A stretch of 64,000 bases of DNA from Azadirachta indica (lineage: Eukaryota; Streptophyta; Magnoliopsida; Sapindales; Meliaceae). The stretch is from the NCBI GenBank assembly GCA_022749755.1, contig CM040452.1, positions 12,852,350-12,916,349 of the forward strand. Reading direction: 5' to 3'. The notes under the pieces are model-generated. The model was not told the DNA's origin. It did no database searches and worked only from the letters and a program-made list of their open reading frames with translations. Position 1 is the first letter of the stretch. Each line of letters begins with the position of its first letter. Shown here piece by piece: positions 1 through 11,835 of this stretch. Both the position numbers and the translations under genes were made by a program.

Positions 1-330
1 TTTGTTATTGAATTCTTAATTTTCTTATTTAAATAGGAGTTCTTTTCCTTATTTGAGTTGACTTGTAATGTTGGGTTTTCTCTATTATATATAGAGAACC
101 TATGTTATTGTTTTAGAACAGTCTTTTATTGAATAAAATATTCCCCTTTAATTTTGTCTCTTATGGGATTATTATCTGAATACTCGTGTTTCAAGTCGTT
201 AGGGTTAGAACGACGTCTAATCCCGTCCGTTAGAACGTTTATCTAACTCACTGCGTTAAAGAACTGAACGAGATTTGGCATTCGACAAGGTGTTTTTTTT
301 ATCTCACCCGCTATCCCGCCTGCGTCAGTT
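1..330 (+). repeat. 5' LTR of the gag-only gypsy element (cut by window edge)
   Basis: This matches 1556-1858 almost base for base at its left end (TTTGTTATTGAATTC at both). A TATA-like TATTATATATAGAG occurs at the same relative place in both copies. The right boundary is approximate because the last 40 bases of the two repeats have diverged. Confidence 0.75.
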
Positions 331-444
331 AGTATTAGAGCTTATCTCTGTACTAGACAGAGTTTTCCCGAACCATTAAATACAACCACACTCATAAATA
401 TATCTTTTTTTACCAAAAAAAAATTCAAAAAAAAAATTAAAATC

Positions 445-960
445 ATGATCTACCATGTTAGGCATGATGCGTTGTTGTTTGACGGAAAATGCAGTTCTAA
501 ATTATTTTTATTTTGGTTGGAAGATGTTGAAAAATTCTTTGAAGTTGAGAGGATACCTAAAGAAAAACGAGTACAATTTGTTACTTGTTTTCTGTTAAAA
601 GGGAGTGCATCATATTGGCGGAATATGTTACAAAGGTCATGACTTGCAAGTCAAGAAGAAAAAGTTCGATCATGGGATCAGATGAAGCGATTGATGAGAT
701 CACAGTTCATTCCTCTTGATTATTGTTTGACACATTAAGGTATGAGATCTATTCATTTTTATGTTATGGAGTTTGAGAATTTTTATGGACATTCATTTTT
801 TTATGAGAGTGAAGAGCTTTTAGTTGAGAGATTTTTGGAAGAGTTCAACGCTAATATAAGAGATTGAATGCCGTTATATATTATCCATACACTAATATAT
901 GCCATTTTCTTAGCCAAAGAAATCGAAAGGCAACTAGAGCTTGACTTTGATAGAGTTATT
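445..960 (+). pseudogene. gag (retrotransposon capsid) remnant
   Basis: The first 65-residue open frame (445-642) has the Retrotrans_gag pattern: a WLEDVEKFFE helix, then IPKEKRV, then LLKGSASYWRN. After a TGA at about 640 the same frame resumes with EEKVRSWDQMKRLMRSQFIP, which is the next conserved block of the family. A further stop follows near 736, and recognisable gag ends near 960. Several nonsense codons mean no full capsid can be made. Later open frames (868-1140 and 1159-1497) are internal element sequence without a recognisable domain. Confidence 0.7.
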
Positions 961-1473
961 AGAGATGTTGTTGACAATGTAGCTTATAAGGTATCTGATA
1001 ATATGGTTAAAGTTGACCATAAGATGGTGTCTGAAAATGAGTTACAAAAGAAAATTGAAGACGTGCCAGAAATTGTACAAAAAGAGGTCTTATGTGATTT
1101 TAATTTAAAAATTGAGCATGTACAAGAAATTCAAGTCTAAGATCTGCCTATTATTGACATGGTTTTACCTATTTATATCAAAAACATAAAGATTATTCTT
1201 GAAGAAGATTTGGCCATAAAGACAAATTTAATTAGTGAGTATATTCAGCGACACTTAGGAAAAGTTATGAGAAATTTGAAAGTAATTTATTATTATAAGT
1301 ACTTATTTTTTCATAGTGCCACACATAAGTGTAAGAAAAAGATAAAATTTAAGTATTTCCGAATTTTAAAGAAACTTGTTGAGAAGAGCCTCTATTTTAA
1401 GTTAAAAGAAGATTTAATGTTGAATTACAAATTTCATCTGGCAGACAAAATAAAACTCGAGGACGAGTTTTTT

Positions 1474-1487
1474 AAAGAGAAGGAGAA
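1474..1487 (+). other. Polypurine tract of the gag-only element
   Basis: AAAGAGAAGGAGAA, followed after two bases by the TGATGTAGG that starts the 3' LTR. The tract primes plus-strand synthesis in LTR elements. Its position fixes the element's orientation and the LTR start. Confidence 0.7.
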
Positions 1488-1489
1488 TC

Positions 1490-1858
1490 TGATGTAGGAC
1501 AATTTTAAAATTTAATTAGTTTAGGAAGTCTTTTATTCTTACCAATTTAATTTGTTATTGAATTCTTAATTTTCTTATTTAAATAGGAGTTCTTTTCCTT
1601 ATTTGAGTTGACTTGTAATGTTGGGTTTTCTCTATTATATATAGAGAACCTATATTATTGTTTTGGAATAGTCTTTTATTGAATAAAATATTCCCCTTTA
1701 ATTTTGTCCCTTACGGGATTATTATCTTAACACTCGTGTTTTAAGTCGTTAGAGTTAGAACGACATCTAATCCCGTCCGTTAGAACGTTTATCTAACTCA
1801 CTGCGTTAAAGAACTGAATGAGATTTGGCGTTCAATAAGGTATTTATATCCCACCTGT
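1490..1858 (+). repeat. 3' LTR of the gag-only gypsy element
   Basis: This copy is complete at its 5' end (TGATGTAGGAC), right after the polypurine tract. From 1556 on it is a clear direct repeat of the window start. The 3' end near 1858 is estimated by alignment with the first copy. Confidence 0.7.
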
Positions 1859-3239
1859 TAATTAGAACGTAAAAATATTTATTATTATTATTATTGATGG
1901 CGATAAAATAAATATGTAAAAATCGTGCAGATGAGTCTTCATTTGCATTTAGCTGTAATGCGTTTAACGGATGAGATAACTCCACTCTAATCTCACTTAA
2001 TTATCGCCTGCATTTTTTTTTTATTTTTTAAGATAAATTATGGACAGCTTTCAAATATATAGTTTATTAAGCAAATCACGTGCGAGCGTTGACACAGCTG
2101 TCTGTTAAATATACAGTGTTGGCAACTATTTAAAGAATTTAAGTTGAGCTAAACAATACACTGGGAGATTCTACTAAAATCTCTGGAAAGAAAAAAAATT
2201 AAATAAATTAAGAGACTTAGCTAATTTTTTTTAACTGAAAATTTGAAAAATTTGAAGTACTAAAATAGACTTGTTAGATATTGAATTTTTAAATTAAAAA
2301 AAAAATCTAAAAATTAATATTTTTACATTTGTATGCAAATCAAATTAATTTAACAAATTTATGAGAAAAAATTTAATTAAATTATCCAAAAACTCTTTTC
2401 AAACAAAAAAAATAAATAAACATACTTAATTATCTAATATAATAAAATTAAACTACTTACGTATTAAATAAAAAGCAAACAATCTCTTTTGCTTTCGTTG
2501 TCTCTTGTTTTCATTTGAGTAAGCTAATTAAAAGAAAAAAAAGAAGGAGAAGATTTTGGAACTATAACATCAGTGGTAATAATTAAGTTACGGGGAAGAA
2601 ATAGCGAAATCGTTTTCATATTTCATCTCTTGCCATTTTTGCATTGGAGTCATTCACTCTTTCACCTATTCTTGCTTTGAGTTGCCAACTTCTTTGGATT
2701 TCAGCTTATTCCACCCGGTCCATAATCGAGTTGAGAAATTTTGTATTGTTACCTTCTTCCATTTGCGTTAACCATTTTGGGTATTTCCATAATTTTTAGT
2801 TCAATCTATGCCTTAACGAATTAAACTAAACTCAATATCAATTAATCACAAGAAATCACCAAAGAAGAATAATGAAATCAAGCCATCAAAACAAATCAAG
2901 AATACTTGTTATAAATTTTGACACAGTTCATCAAAACCGATGTTGCTGTGGCAGCTCTTACGCCAACTCAATAGCTTTAACTACCAACCGCTCACCCTAA
3001 TGTCAAATGTCTCTGTTAAGTGAGATGTGTTAAATGTTTTTAATCTTTGTTAACATGATATCGAGATCGAATGGAATAAAGATTGGGCGAGAAGTTAGCG
3101 CGTGAAGAGGACTATGTCAAAATAAGTGAGCAACATCTCAATTATATGGTTGAACGTGGACTTAGTACGTAGGTGAAATACATTCTCTCCTCTAACCTAT
3201 AAGTGGTGAGAAGGTCCAACATAAAACAGATCCTTAATA
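1859..3239. other. Intergenic, AT-rich, no gene recognised
   Basis: No reading frame here resembles a known protein, and no RNA gene is visible. Long A/T runs dominate. A GTTAACATGATATCGAG stretch near 3050 is weakly like a retroelement primer-binding region but has no matching LTR pair. Confidence 0.5.
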
Positions 3240-3504
3240 ACAAATAAATAAAGCCATATATCAATAATAAGGATACAATTTTTATGATAATAATAGTATA
3301 CTTACAAAATTTGAATCTAAAATTTGCATCTTAATTAACTTATCTGATATCTAATCAATAACTGTTCTATTGAGATAGTTGTTAACTTTATTCTACATTA
3401 AAAATAACAATTCCTACTAATAAGAATTTCCACGATCATTATAAATTTTATTTAGTTCTTATCATTAAATATCATATATGTCATAAATTCCCCCAAACAT
3501 CAAA

Positions 3505-6039
3505 TGATGCGAGGATTGAAATGCTTTCACAATTCGAGGAAAATGGATATTCTTGAAGTAATCTTCCCATTCAATAACACTAGGGTCAAAGTAAAATATA
3601 TCCGCCTCTACTCCGCCGTTTCTTGCTGCGATTCTCAATTGGTCAGTGTTTTTGTCATCAATGCCGTATAAAAATTAAGAGGCTTAATTAATTTTATCAA
3701 TAAACATAATTAATGATATACAACAAGCAGATGAACAACCAAAATGAAAAGAGAAAGAGAACGCACATGGTATTGAATAATAAGTATGTTTGATAAAATC
3801 TTGCGTTTTGCAATCCACTAGTTGGATTTCTGTAGGATAATGCTATTCACATATTTGAGATTATTTTTTAATTGATAATTAATTAAAGTGCTAATTAATG
3901 TTTAGAGAACAAACCTTCAATGGTAACAAGTAGTGAATTTCCATGTGCTTGTGAAAGCTATCCATGCTGTTCAAGAAAGTAACTTGCAAACCTTGAGAAG
4001 CTTTCCATCACTATTTATCCATGGTTTCTTCGTAAAGTAATCGAAGCTGTAATTGAGAATATCCACGCATTTTACAGGATTCCTTAAAGATGATCCCACT
4101 TAATAAATATTTACATGATCAGAAGGTTGTTTTGCATGAGCTACCATTGCCACAATCATAACATTCACTACCATATCGGCTGGGATCTGCATATATATAT
4201 TATCCCTTAAATTTCATTAATTTTTGCTTTGTTTGAAAGAATAACATGTGTATGTATTATATGTATATATAGAAGAAATTGCAGTAAATATAACTACATA
4301 TAATACTTGTTACATCCATTTAACTAGTCCTTTTATTTCATAAAATTTCAGCAGCGTGCACAATAATAATAAATATTCTTTAAACTCACCACATCCAAAA
4401 CAACCTTAGGATCTCCGACTAAGCAAGGTAATTTTCCTTGAGCGTGGAGTGTAGCAATAAGTTCCACGGTTCTGTGCAAATAAAATTTAAATTCAGAAAT
4501 CCAATTCCACAAGAAACAAATTTCATCATAATATAAGATTTTGAATTACAAAAAAGGGCCTATCTTCACACAAAATCTGTGTTAATTAGAAACTTTCTTA
4601 ACACTTACATTTAGGTCAAATTAAAAAATAAAGTAAACTTACTTTAAACCTTCAATCCAACTGGGAAATGGTTCTTTGTAAGTGCTGCCTAAGGTGGCGG
4701 GCCGTATAGTTAACTGATAGATTTTCTTTCAGTTGCTGTAAAAGCATTTCTCCCATGACCTTAGTGAATACATATGCGTTTGGCCATCCGTAGATGTTTT
4801 CCCTTGACAAATCAAACATTTGAATTCAGTTGATTGATTTCACTGAGTGATTGAGGTGATTTCGCTAATTGTATTATTTAGTGCACTTGAAAATAATATA
4901 CAATATGAAATCTGAGTAAAATGAAAATGACCTTTTGACGCCTAAATATTTCATGGCAATTGTAGTTTCCTTTCCGGAAGCTCCCCTTGCTTTAGGTTTG
5001 TTCATTTCGTGCTCTATCATGTTGTTCTCTGCATCAATGCTTAATCCAGATTTCCCATTAAGTGTCTCACCCATCTGATATGAGTTTTCCAAGATGAGCC
5101 CTGGCCTTTCCCGGGCTACATAAGCTGAAATAACACATACAAGTACCTTCTTAATTAATTAAATTGAATTAAATTATGATAAATACCGTCAACTAATTAA
5201 TTAATTAATTAATTAATTTATAATAATGTAGTACATAAGGGTTATCTCATATACGAACCAGTAGAAACGTGAACAAGGACCTTCAGCTTAACACATTTCT
5301 TTGCGAATTTTACAACGGTAATAACTCCTAAGGTATTGGTGCCAAATGCAACATCATATCTGCATTAATATATATAATAGTGAATTAACAACATAGCTAA
5401 TATTAGTAAAATATTAATAATTACACGCAGTTTGTGTGAATGATTAATTACCTTTCTTTAAAATTTGTTGCAGCAGCTGAATTAACAATGATATCTAATT
5501 CATCCCACATTTCTTGTTTTATATCAGAGTCTTTCAATCCGAAATCCTCACAGATTAAATCGCCAGGAACAAGAGTAATCTTTTCTGACATAAATGAATT
5601 TAGATCATGCTTACCCCATTTATTCTTGATAATTCTGAACAAGTCTTTCCCTAACACCTGTAAATTAATAAAAGTACGTAGCACACATCAAATCTGCTGC
5701 TGAGACGATCTCTACATATGACGCTGCTTGAATAATAAAAACTTACCTCATTTTGGAAGCGTTCTGCAGCTGACTTAGCATCGGTAGCTCTTATAAGAAG
5801 ATAAAGCTTTTTCACATTTGGTTGAACCCTCAAAATTTTCTCCACAAAAACTGCATACATGAACATGCATGATTAAGCAAGCAATGCAAAAGAACTTACA
5901 ATGAGTACTTTGTTTTTTTTTTTATCTGTTCAACAATATTTATATCTAAAGATTTAACACCATTAGCTAAAAAACCAGTTGCACCGGTGACTAGAATGCT
6001 CTTCTTCTCCAGAAATTGAACAACACTTCCTAACTCCAT
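3505..6039 (-). pseudogene. FAR: Fatty acyl-CoA reductase pseudogene (tandem copy 1)
   Basis: This is a paralogue of the intact gene at 8173-10906 with the same exon plan. Exons are 5961-6039, 5747-5850, 5452-5657, 5259-5359, 4932-5124, 4643-4802, 4390-4471 and 3915-4186, plus remnants of exon 9 (near 3770-3820) and exon 10 (3505-3663). The start ATG, the TGATGFLA dinucleotide-binding loop and exons 1-5 remain open. Four lesions are visible. Exon 6 lacks two bases near 4712 relative to the paralogue, shifting the frame to a TGA. Exon 8 has a TAA at 4100-4102 where the paralogue has CAA (after NIY). Exon 8 also lacks one G near 3980. The exon 10 acceptor AG has become GG (3664-3665). The first half of exon 9 is not recognisable. 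No full reductase can be made. Confidence 0.9.
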
Positions 6040-8172
6040 TGAAATAATGATCACAGCGAAGAATGAGAAATGTTGGCTGAGTGTTTGATCATTCCGTTTA
6101 TTACTATATATATAGCAACTTATAAGATCGGAGAGAAATTAATTATAACGTGAACGCTACTGCTTGCTGCTCAGCTTGCTTGATAATTTTCTTCAATTAA
6201 TGAGCATGTGTATGCATAACACCATCCACTTCTTAATTAAAATATGGAAATTTTGTAGGTCACAAATGTCAGGAAAAAGGAAAAATCTCTTGTTGTCCTC
6301 TATGATTTTGTTCATACCTCATAGAATGTTTTAAAAGATATTTGGAACCCTTCCCATCACTTTTGGGGAGTCATCAAATTTCTTAAATGTACTTCAACAT
6401 CCAACTAAATTTTGCAGGTACTTATTTTTTTTCCAATTAAATGCTTTGAAGAAAAATATATTATAAAATAATGAGTATTCATCAAACAAAAAAATATATT
6501 TAATGCACATAATATTAGAAAAATTAAAAAAAAATCCAGCGTTTAAAGTAGTAAGATATGAAATAAATTACACATACACAATAGTTTAATGCAGTGTCCT
6601 TCTTGAGAAACTGAAGATCACTTACCAACTAGCGATGAAATAATTAACACTGAGAAAATGATAAGAGGTTGCTGAATAAATAAATGCTCTCATTCATTTG
6701 TTATTATTATTATTATTAATTTATTAATATGAATACGATGCAAGAGAAAATTATGAGGCATGGATAAAAATTTTCGAAAATATCATTCACATCTAAATTT
6801 ATAATATAGGTAAATTAGATAGAGAAACAATAATTGAGGTATATCTATCGATGAAAAATTTTACAATAATAAGAACACTAATAACTCAATACCATACACA
6901 TATAGTTTAACACAAACTAATTTCTAAGGGTAAACCACTCTTAATCTCCCACATGCATATTTTGTTCTCTCTTATTCTTATAAATTATTTTTTATCAATT
7001 TATATATATAATGAGTAATAGCTTACTTTTATTTCTTTTGTAAAACTTATATTCTATGGCTTATTTTTGTTCACATGCTTAGTGCAACTGCTCATTACCT
7101 CATGAAATTTAGCAAAATAATTATTAAGGAAAGAGAAAAAATAAAGAAAGTCAACATATTGGAGAAGAAAAAAATACCTAGCAAATATTTTAAATCAAGA
7201 TTCTTTTATTCAATGACAAATGACATTCTTCTCTTCGATGTTATTCACCTTAGTCTTGGGACACGGATTTGATGTGTAACCAATAACAGTATCCTGTGAT
7301 GTATTGAATCTCCTAGAATATATCAGTGAAAATTAAGTATATATTTTTAAATACGTGTAAATAAACTCATTCATTTTTCTTCAATATACATCTGTAACAA
7401 TAAAGAGAGGAGATGATGATGAGTCATCTTATATCATTCTACCTTGCAGTTCTAATGAAATATCTCACATATGTTTTGAATTTCGGTTTCTTATGAAACA
7501 ATTCAAATGATTACAAATTTAGTTAAACTAGCTAGCAAAAATCTAAAGAAAGAAAAATTATTGATCTGAATCCAAACCCAAAAAAGAAAAAGAAAAAGAA
7601 ACCGCCTACAATATCATCAGTTTTAAAAACTAATTCATGAAATAAATATGTTTTATCAACATGTAAGAAAATAACTATAAGTTTGTTGTTATTGTGACTC
7701 TTATTTTGCATTTATGTTTAGATCACTCTCACAAGAAAATAATTACGTTTTGCCTAATTTGAATGTTTAAATCACTCTCACATGATCTCTACGAAGATCA
7801 CACATTTTCTTTTCTTTGTACTTTTAAATTGATTTATTATTTTTCCTTGTGTAACATGAACTCCGTTTTGAATAATGTAAATTTACCAAAGAAATTATTA
7901 TTAAAGAAATAGAATAGCAATCTCATCAAAATACAAATTAATCTTATTGGTAAATAAGTCTATATAATCAATAATAAGGATACAAATTAATTTTCACGAT
8001 AATAAAAAAGTACTTACAAATTTTGAATATAAAATTTACATCTAAACTTGTACAATACTTATCAATAACTATTCTAATGAGATAGTTGTTGATTTTATTA
8101 TTGTATTAATTAATACCTTATTTAATAATACAACATTTGTATCATTATAATTTTTATTTAATTCTCATATTA
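6040..8172. other. Spacer between the two FAR copies
   Basis: 6040-6290 aligns with the upstream region of the second copy (10907-11200), and 7140-7265 aligns with 11225-11345. The 0.85 kb in between (about 6290-7140) has no counterpart there. 7920-8172 aligns with the 3' flank of copy 1 (3240-3504), so the duplication unit includes both flanks. No other gene is recognised. Confidence 0.6.
6105..6114 (-). promoter_or_regulatory. TATA box of FAR pseudogene
   Basis: CTATATATAG on the minus strand, about 65 bases before the ATG at 6039. It sits next to AACTTATAAGAT, which is also next to the TATA stretch of the second FAR copy, so the core promoter was duplicated with the gene. Confidence 0.5.
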
Positions 8173-10906
8173 TTAAATATCATGACCAGAGGATTGATAT
8201 GCTTTCACAATGCCAGGAAAATGGATATTCATGAAGTAATCTTTCCACTCAATAATGTTGGGATCGAAGTAAAACATATCCGTCTCCACTCCAATGTCTC
8301 TTGCGGCAATTCTCAATTTCTCAGTGTTTTTGTCATCAAAGCTGCATAAAAATTAACAAGCTCAATTAATTATACTTAATCAATAATATATATTCAATCA
8401 GCAGATCGATGGATCACCAAAACAAATTAACGGAGGAGGAGAACTTACATGGGATTGAATAATAAGTAGGGTTGGTAAAATCTTACCACTGTCGTCAAGA
8501 AATTGGCATTCCTATTCAGATCACTTTCCACGCCCTTGCCCTGAAATTAAGTAGTAGCAATTCAATATATGTTGTATTTGTTAATAATTAATAATATCAT
8601 TTGATTTTGTTGCATGCATGCTTGATAATTAATTAAAGTAGTAATTAATGAATAGAACAAACCTTGAATGGTAACAAGGACTGAGTTGCCATGTGTCTAT
8701 GAAAGCTATCCATGTTATTCAATAAAGTAACCTTGCAAACCTTAGCAAGCTTTCCATTATTATTTATCCATGGTTTCTTTGTGAAGTAATCAAAGCTGTA
8801 ATCGAGAATATCCACGCATTTCACAGGGTTTCTTAGAGATGATCCCACTTGATAAATATTGACACTATCAGAAGGTTGATTTGCATGAGCCACCATTGCT
8901 ACCAGCATAGCATTCACCACCATATCAGCTGGTATCTGCGTTATCCTTTAAATTTAAATAAATTTTCTTTCTTTTTTTTTGAAAATATATGCATGCAAAT
9001 TAAATTTAATCCTTTAAACTTAATTATAATTTTTTCTTTTGTTTCAAAGAATAACATGCATATATATAACTACTAATAATTTTTTAGACGTAATTCAGAT
9101 GATTTAACAAATGTTTACACTTTTAAATCATTTAAATTCTAGTAATAGTTAGAAAGATAAGGTTTTGATATTTTGTGAGTAAGGTTTTTTTTACTGTATG
9201 TGTATTCCTGAAACTCACCGCATCCAAAACAACGTTAGAGTTTCCGACCATGTAAGATAATTTTCCTTGTGCTTGGAGTGCAAGAACGAGATCCATGGTC
9301 CTACGTAAACAAATTAAATTCAGAAATTCCAGCCACCACAAACAAAATTTAATTATCATAGATTAAGTTTTAGTTTCATTATTTACTCTTTATGGGTAGT
9401 TTTCCTCCCGTTGATCAATTTGAATTTTGATACCAAAACTTATTTTTCTTCTTTTAAAAAAAATTACCACTAGGCTTAATTTTGTAAACTTACTTCAAAC
9501 TTTCCATCCAACCTGGAAACGGTTCTTTGTAAGTACTACTTATGATGGTAGGACGTATAGTGACCACTGATAGATTTTCTTTCAATTGTTGTAAAAACAT
9601 TTCTCCCATTGCCTTGGTGAATACATACGTGTTTGGCCATCGGTACATCTTGGCCCTGACAAATCAAGCATTTGACTTGAGTTAACTTCGATTGATTTCA
9701 TTGAATGATCCAGCTAGTTTCATAAAGTAATTTCATTTAGTCAATCCTTCTAATCACTTGCGAATAATATATAATATATTAATAAATGAGATTTGAGTAT
9801 AATTTTGAAAAAAAAAAAATGACCTTTTAGTGGCCAAATATTTCATGGCAATTGTAATTTCTTTTCCGGAAGCTCCCTCTGTTTTGAGTTTATTCATTTC
9901 TTGTTCTACTATGTTCTTCTCTGTATCAATGTTTAATCCAGATTGCCCATTAAGCGTCTCACCCATCTGATATGAGTTTTCCAAAACAAGCCCCGACCTT
10001 TCCCCGGCTACATAAGCTGAAATTAACGCACGTGCAAGTGCTGCTTAATTAATCAACTTAAATCAAAATTAGGACGTTTAAACTCAATCAATAATAATGT
10101 GGAAGTTTACGAACCGGTAGAAACATGAACAAGGACCTTTAGCATAACACATTTCTTTGCAAATTTTATAACATGCATAGTTCCCAACGTGTTGATACCA
10201 AGTGCAACATCATATCTGCATTATAGATAAGGCTGAATTATTAACGACTAAATTAACTAACATATACGAATTAAAATTAATATATATCTATATATATAGA
10301 GGGAGAGAGAGAGAGAGAGAGAGAGTCGTGTGATTGATTACCTTTCATTAAAATTGGTTGTGGCAGCTGAATTAACAATGATGTCTAATTCATTCATCAT
10401 CTTTTGCTTCAGATTGAAGTCTTTCAATCCTAAATCTTCATAAGTTATGTCACCGGGAATAAGAGTAACCTTTTCCAAAATAAATGAATTAAAATCATGT
10501 GTACTCCGTTTTTCCTTGATAATCCTGAACAAGTCTTTTCCTAACACCTGTAATTAAATGTAGCACACATCAAACATGCTGTAGAGATAGACTATCTCTA
10601 TATATACCTGTGTATTACTTTTGTGCAATGGTTGAATCATGAATATAAAGTACCTCATTTTGGAAGCGTAGTGTCGCTGACTCAGCATCGGCAGCTCTCA
10701 CAAGAAGATAAAGCTTCTTCACATTTGGTTGAACCCTCAAAATTTTCTCCACTAAAACTGCATGCATAAACATGCAAGTTAAGAAGCAGTAATAAATATT
10801 AATTAAGCACTAATTAAGAATTAATACCTTTTGCTAAAAGGCCAGTTGCACCGGTGACTAGAATGCTCTTATTCTCCAGAAATTCAACAACACTTCCCAA
10901 CGCCAT
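8173..10906 (-). CDS. FAR: Alcohol-forming fatty acyl-CoA reductase (CER4/FAR3-like)
   Basis: Ten exons join without a stop into 486 residues, the usual size of plant ER-type FARs: 10828-10906, 10654-10757, 10342-10547, 10115-10215, 9824-10016, 9494-9655, 9219-9300, 8663-8935, 8449-8540 and 8173-8341. All junctions are GT/AG. The enzyme reduces very-long-chain acyl-CoA to primary alcohol with NADPH for wax, cutin or suberin. The Rossmann loop TGATGLLA (residues 18-25) and the Y-x3-K site (Y238, K242 in TYVFTK) are present. The C-terminal FAR_C region has [20 protein letters not shown]. There is no plastid presequence, unlike the MS2/FAR2 type, so an ER location is inferred. The family's YGWPN motif reads YRWPN here. 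The copy downstream is dead. Which Arabidopsis FAR is closest cannot be told by eye. Confidence 0.88.
10299..10326. repeat. (GA)n microsatellite in FAR intron 4-side spacer
   Basis: About a dozen GA units lie within the intron between FAR exons 3 and 4. The pseudogene copy lacks them at this place. It has an (AATT)n run at about 5192-5220, in the intron between its exons 4 and 5. Confidence 0.8.
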
Positions 10907-11013
10907 TGCAATAAAATATAGATATGAAAAATATAGATATGACAAATAATTGTCGCAGAAAGGAAATGAAATGTGTTGTCTGAGCGATCGAGAGCTCACG
11001 CACACACGCACAC

Positions 11014-11024
11014 ATATATATATA
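11014..11024 (-). promoter_or_regulatory. TATA box candidate of the intact FAR gene
   Basis: A TATATATATA run on the minus strand lies about 110 bases before the ATG at 10906, next to the AACTTATAAGAT motif shared with the pseudogene promoter. The run is a simple AT repeat, so its exact use is uncertain. Confidence 0.45.
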
Positions 11025-11659
11025 ACAACTTATAAGATAGAAGAAGAGAAATTAATTATGACATGCGCACTCAAAACTGTTGCTTACCGCTCAGGTTGCT
11101 TGAATAATCTTCTCCCTTATCATTATTATTTAAATGAAGATGAGGAAGATACCATCCACTTTCTTATAATAAAATATAAAGATTTTACAGGTCACAAAGA
11201 TCAGGTAAGAGAATATCAAAGAAGTCAAAATACGTACCATAAAAGGAAAACCAGCTACTAGCAAATATTTCAAAACAAAATTCTTCTATTCAATGACAAG
11301 TACTGATATTATTCTCTTAATTTGATGTGATTCACCTTCCTTAGGTTTAGGGATATATGTTTCATTTGTGTTTGGATATATACAAAGTTACCACATCTTA
11401 ATTAAAAATCTTGACTAATAAATATGAGGGAGAGATAGAAAGTGTGTGAAAAAAAAAGTATGAGAGAAAAGAGGTATTAGTTTTATATTAGCAGTGGAAT
11501 TAATAAATTAATTATATAAGAATATTTTTGCGAAACAATTTAATAATTTTTTATTTAGTAAAAATGTTTGTAAATTCAATTAAGTTAAAGAAAAATATGT
11601 AAATTTAATAAATTAAGTATTAAATTAAAAGTAAAAACAAAAAATGAAGGTCGTAGGGT

Positions 11660-11835
11660 AAAATTTTCGTGGTAACAATAACATGCTTAGAAGGTTTAAA
11701 TATAAAATTTATATTTGATTAGTTTGCTGGATAACTTTTACATTGAAATAGTTGCTAGACTTTATTATTACATTAAATTAATATTTTACTTACTATATCA
11801 ATAAGAATATAAAAACTAATTAAATAAATAAGAAA
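11660..11835. repeat. Remnant of a third FAR unit (3' flank only)
   Basis: About 150 bases (TATAAAATTTATATTTGATT, then GAAATAGTTGCTAGACTTTA) resemble the 3' flanks of both FAR copies (3300-3420 and 8020-8115) in order and orientation. No FAR coding sequence follows to the right. A third tandem unit probably existed and was lost, or a duplication breakpoint lies here. Confidence 0.55.

Larger units (their letters stand above)
1..1858 (+). mobile_element. Gypsy-type LTR retroelement with gag remnants only
   Basis: Bases 1-330 and 1490-1858 are a direct repeat with scattered substitutions. Between them lies about 1.15 kb with a gag-like reading frame but no protease, reverse transcriptase or integrase. 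A primer-binding-site-like stretch resembling the usual TGGTATCAGAGC follows the first repeat at about 331-343. A purine tract, AAAGAGAAGGAGAA (1474-1487), lies directly before the TGATGTAGGAC that starts the second repeat. Both mark a plus-strand LTR element. The window begins inside the 5' LTR, so roughly its first 65 bases are missing. The element is either a gag-only non-autonomous type or a pol-deleted copy. It cannot move itself. Confidence 0.8.

Noticed and set aside
3040..3080. Primer-binding-site-like TGATATCGAGAT
   Set aside because: There is no LTR pair around it and no polypurine tract nearby, so chance similarity is as likely.
5440..5703. Plus-strand 87-codon frame
   Set aside because: It is the mirror of FAR pseudogene exon 3 on the minus strand.
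8645..8923. 92-codon minus-strand frame as a stand-alone gene
   Set aside because: It is exon 8 of the FAR gene read on into its intron.
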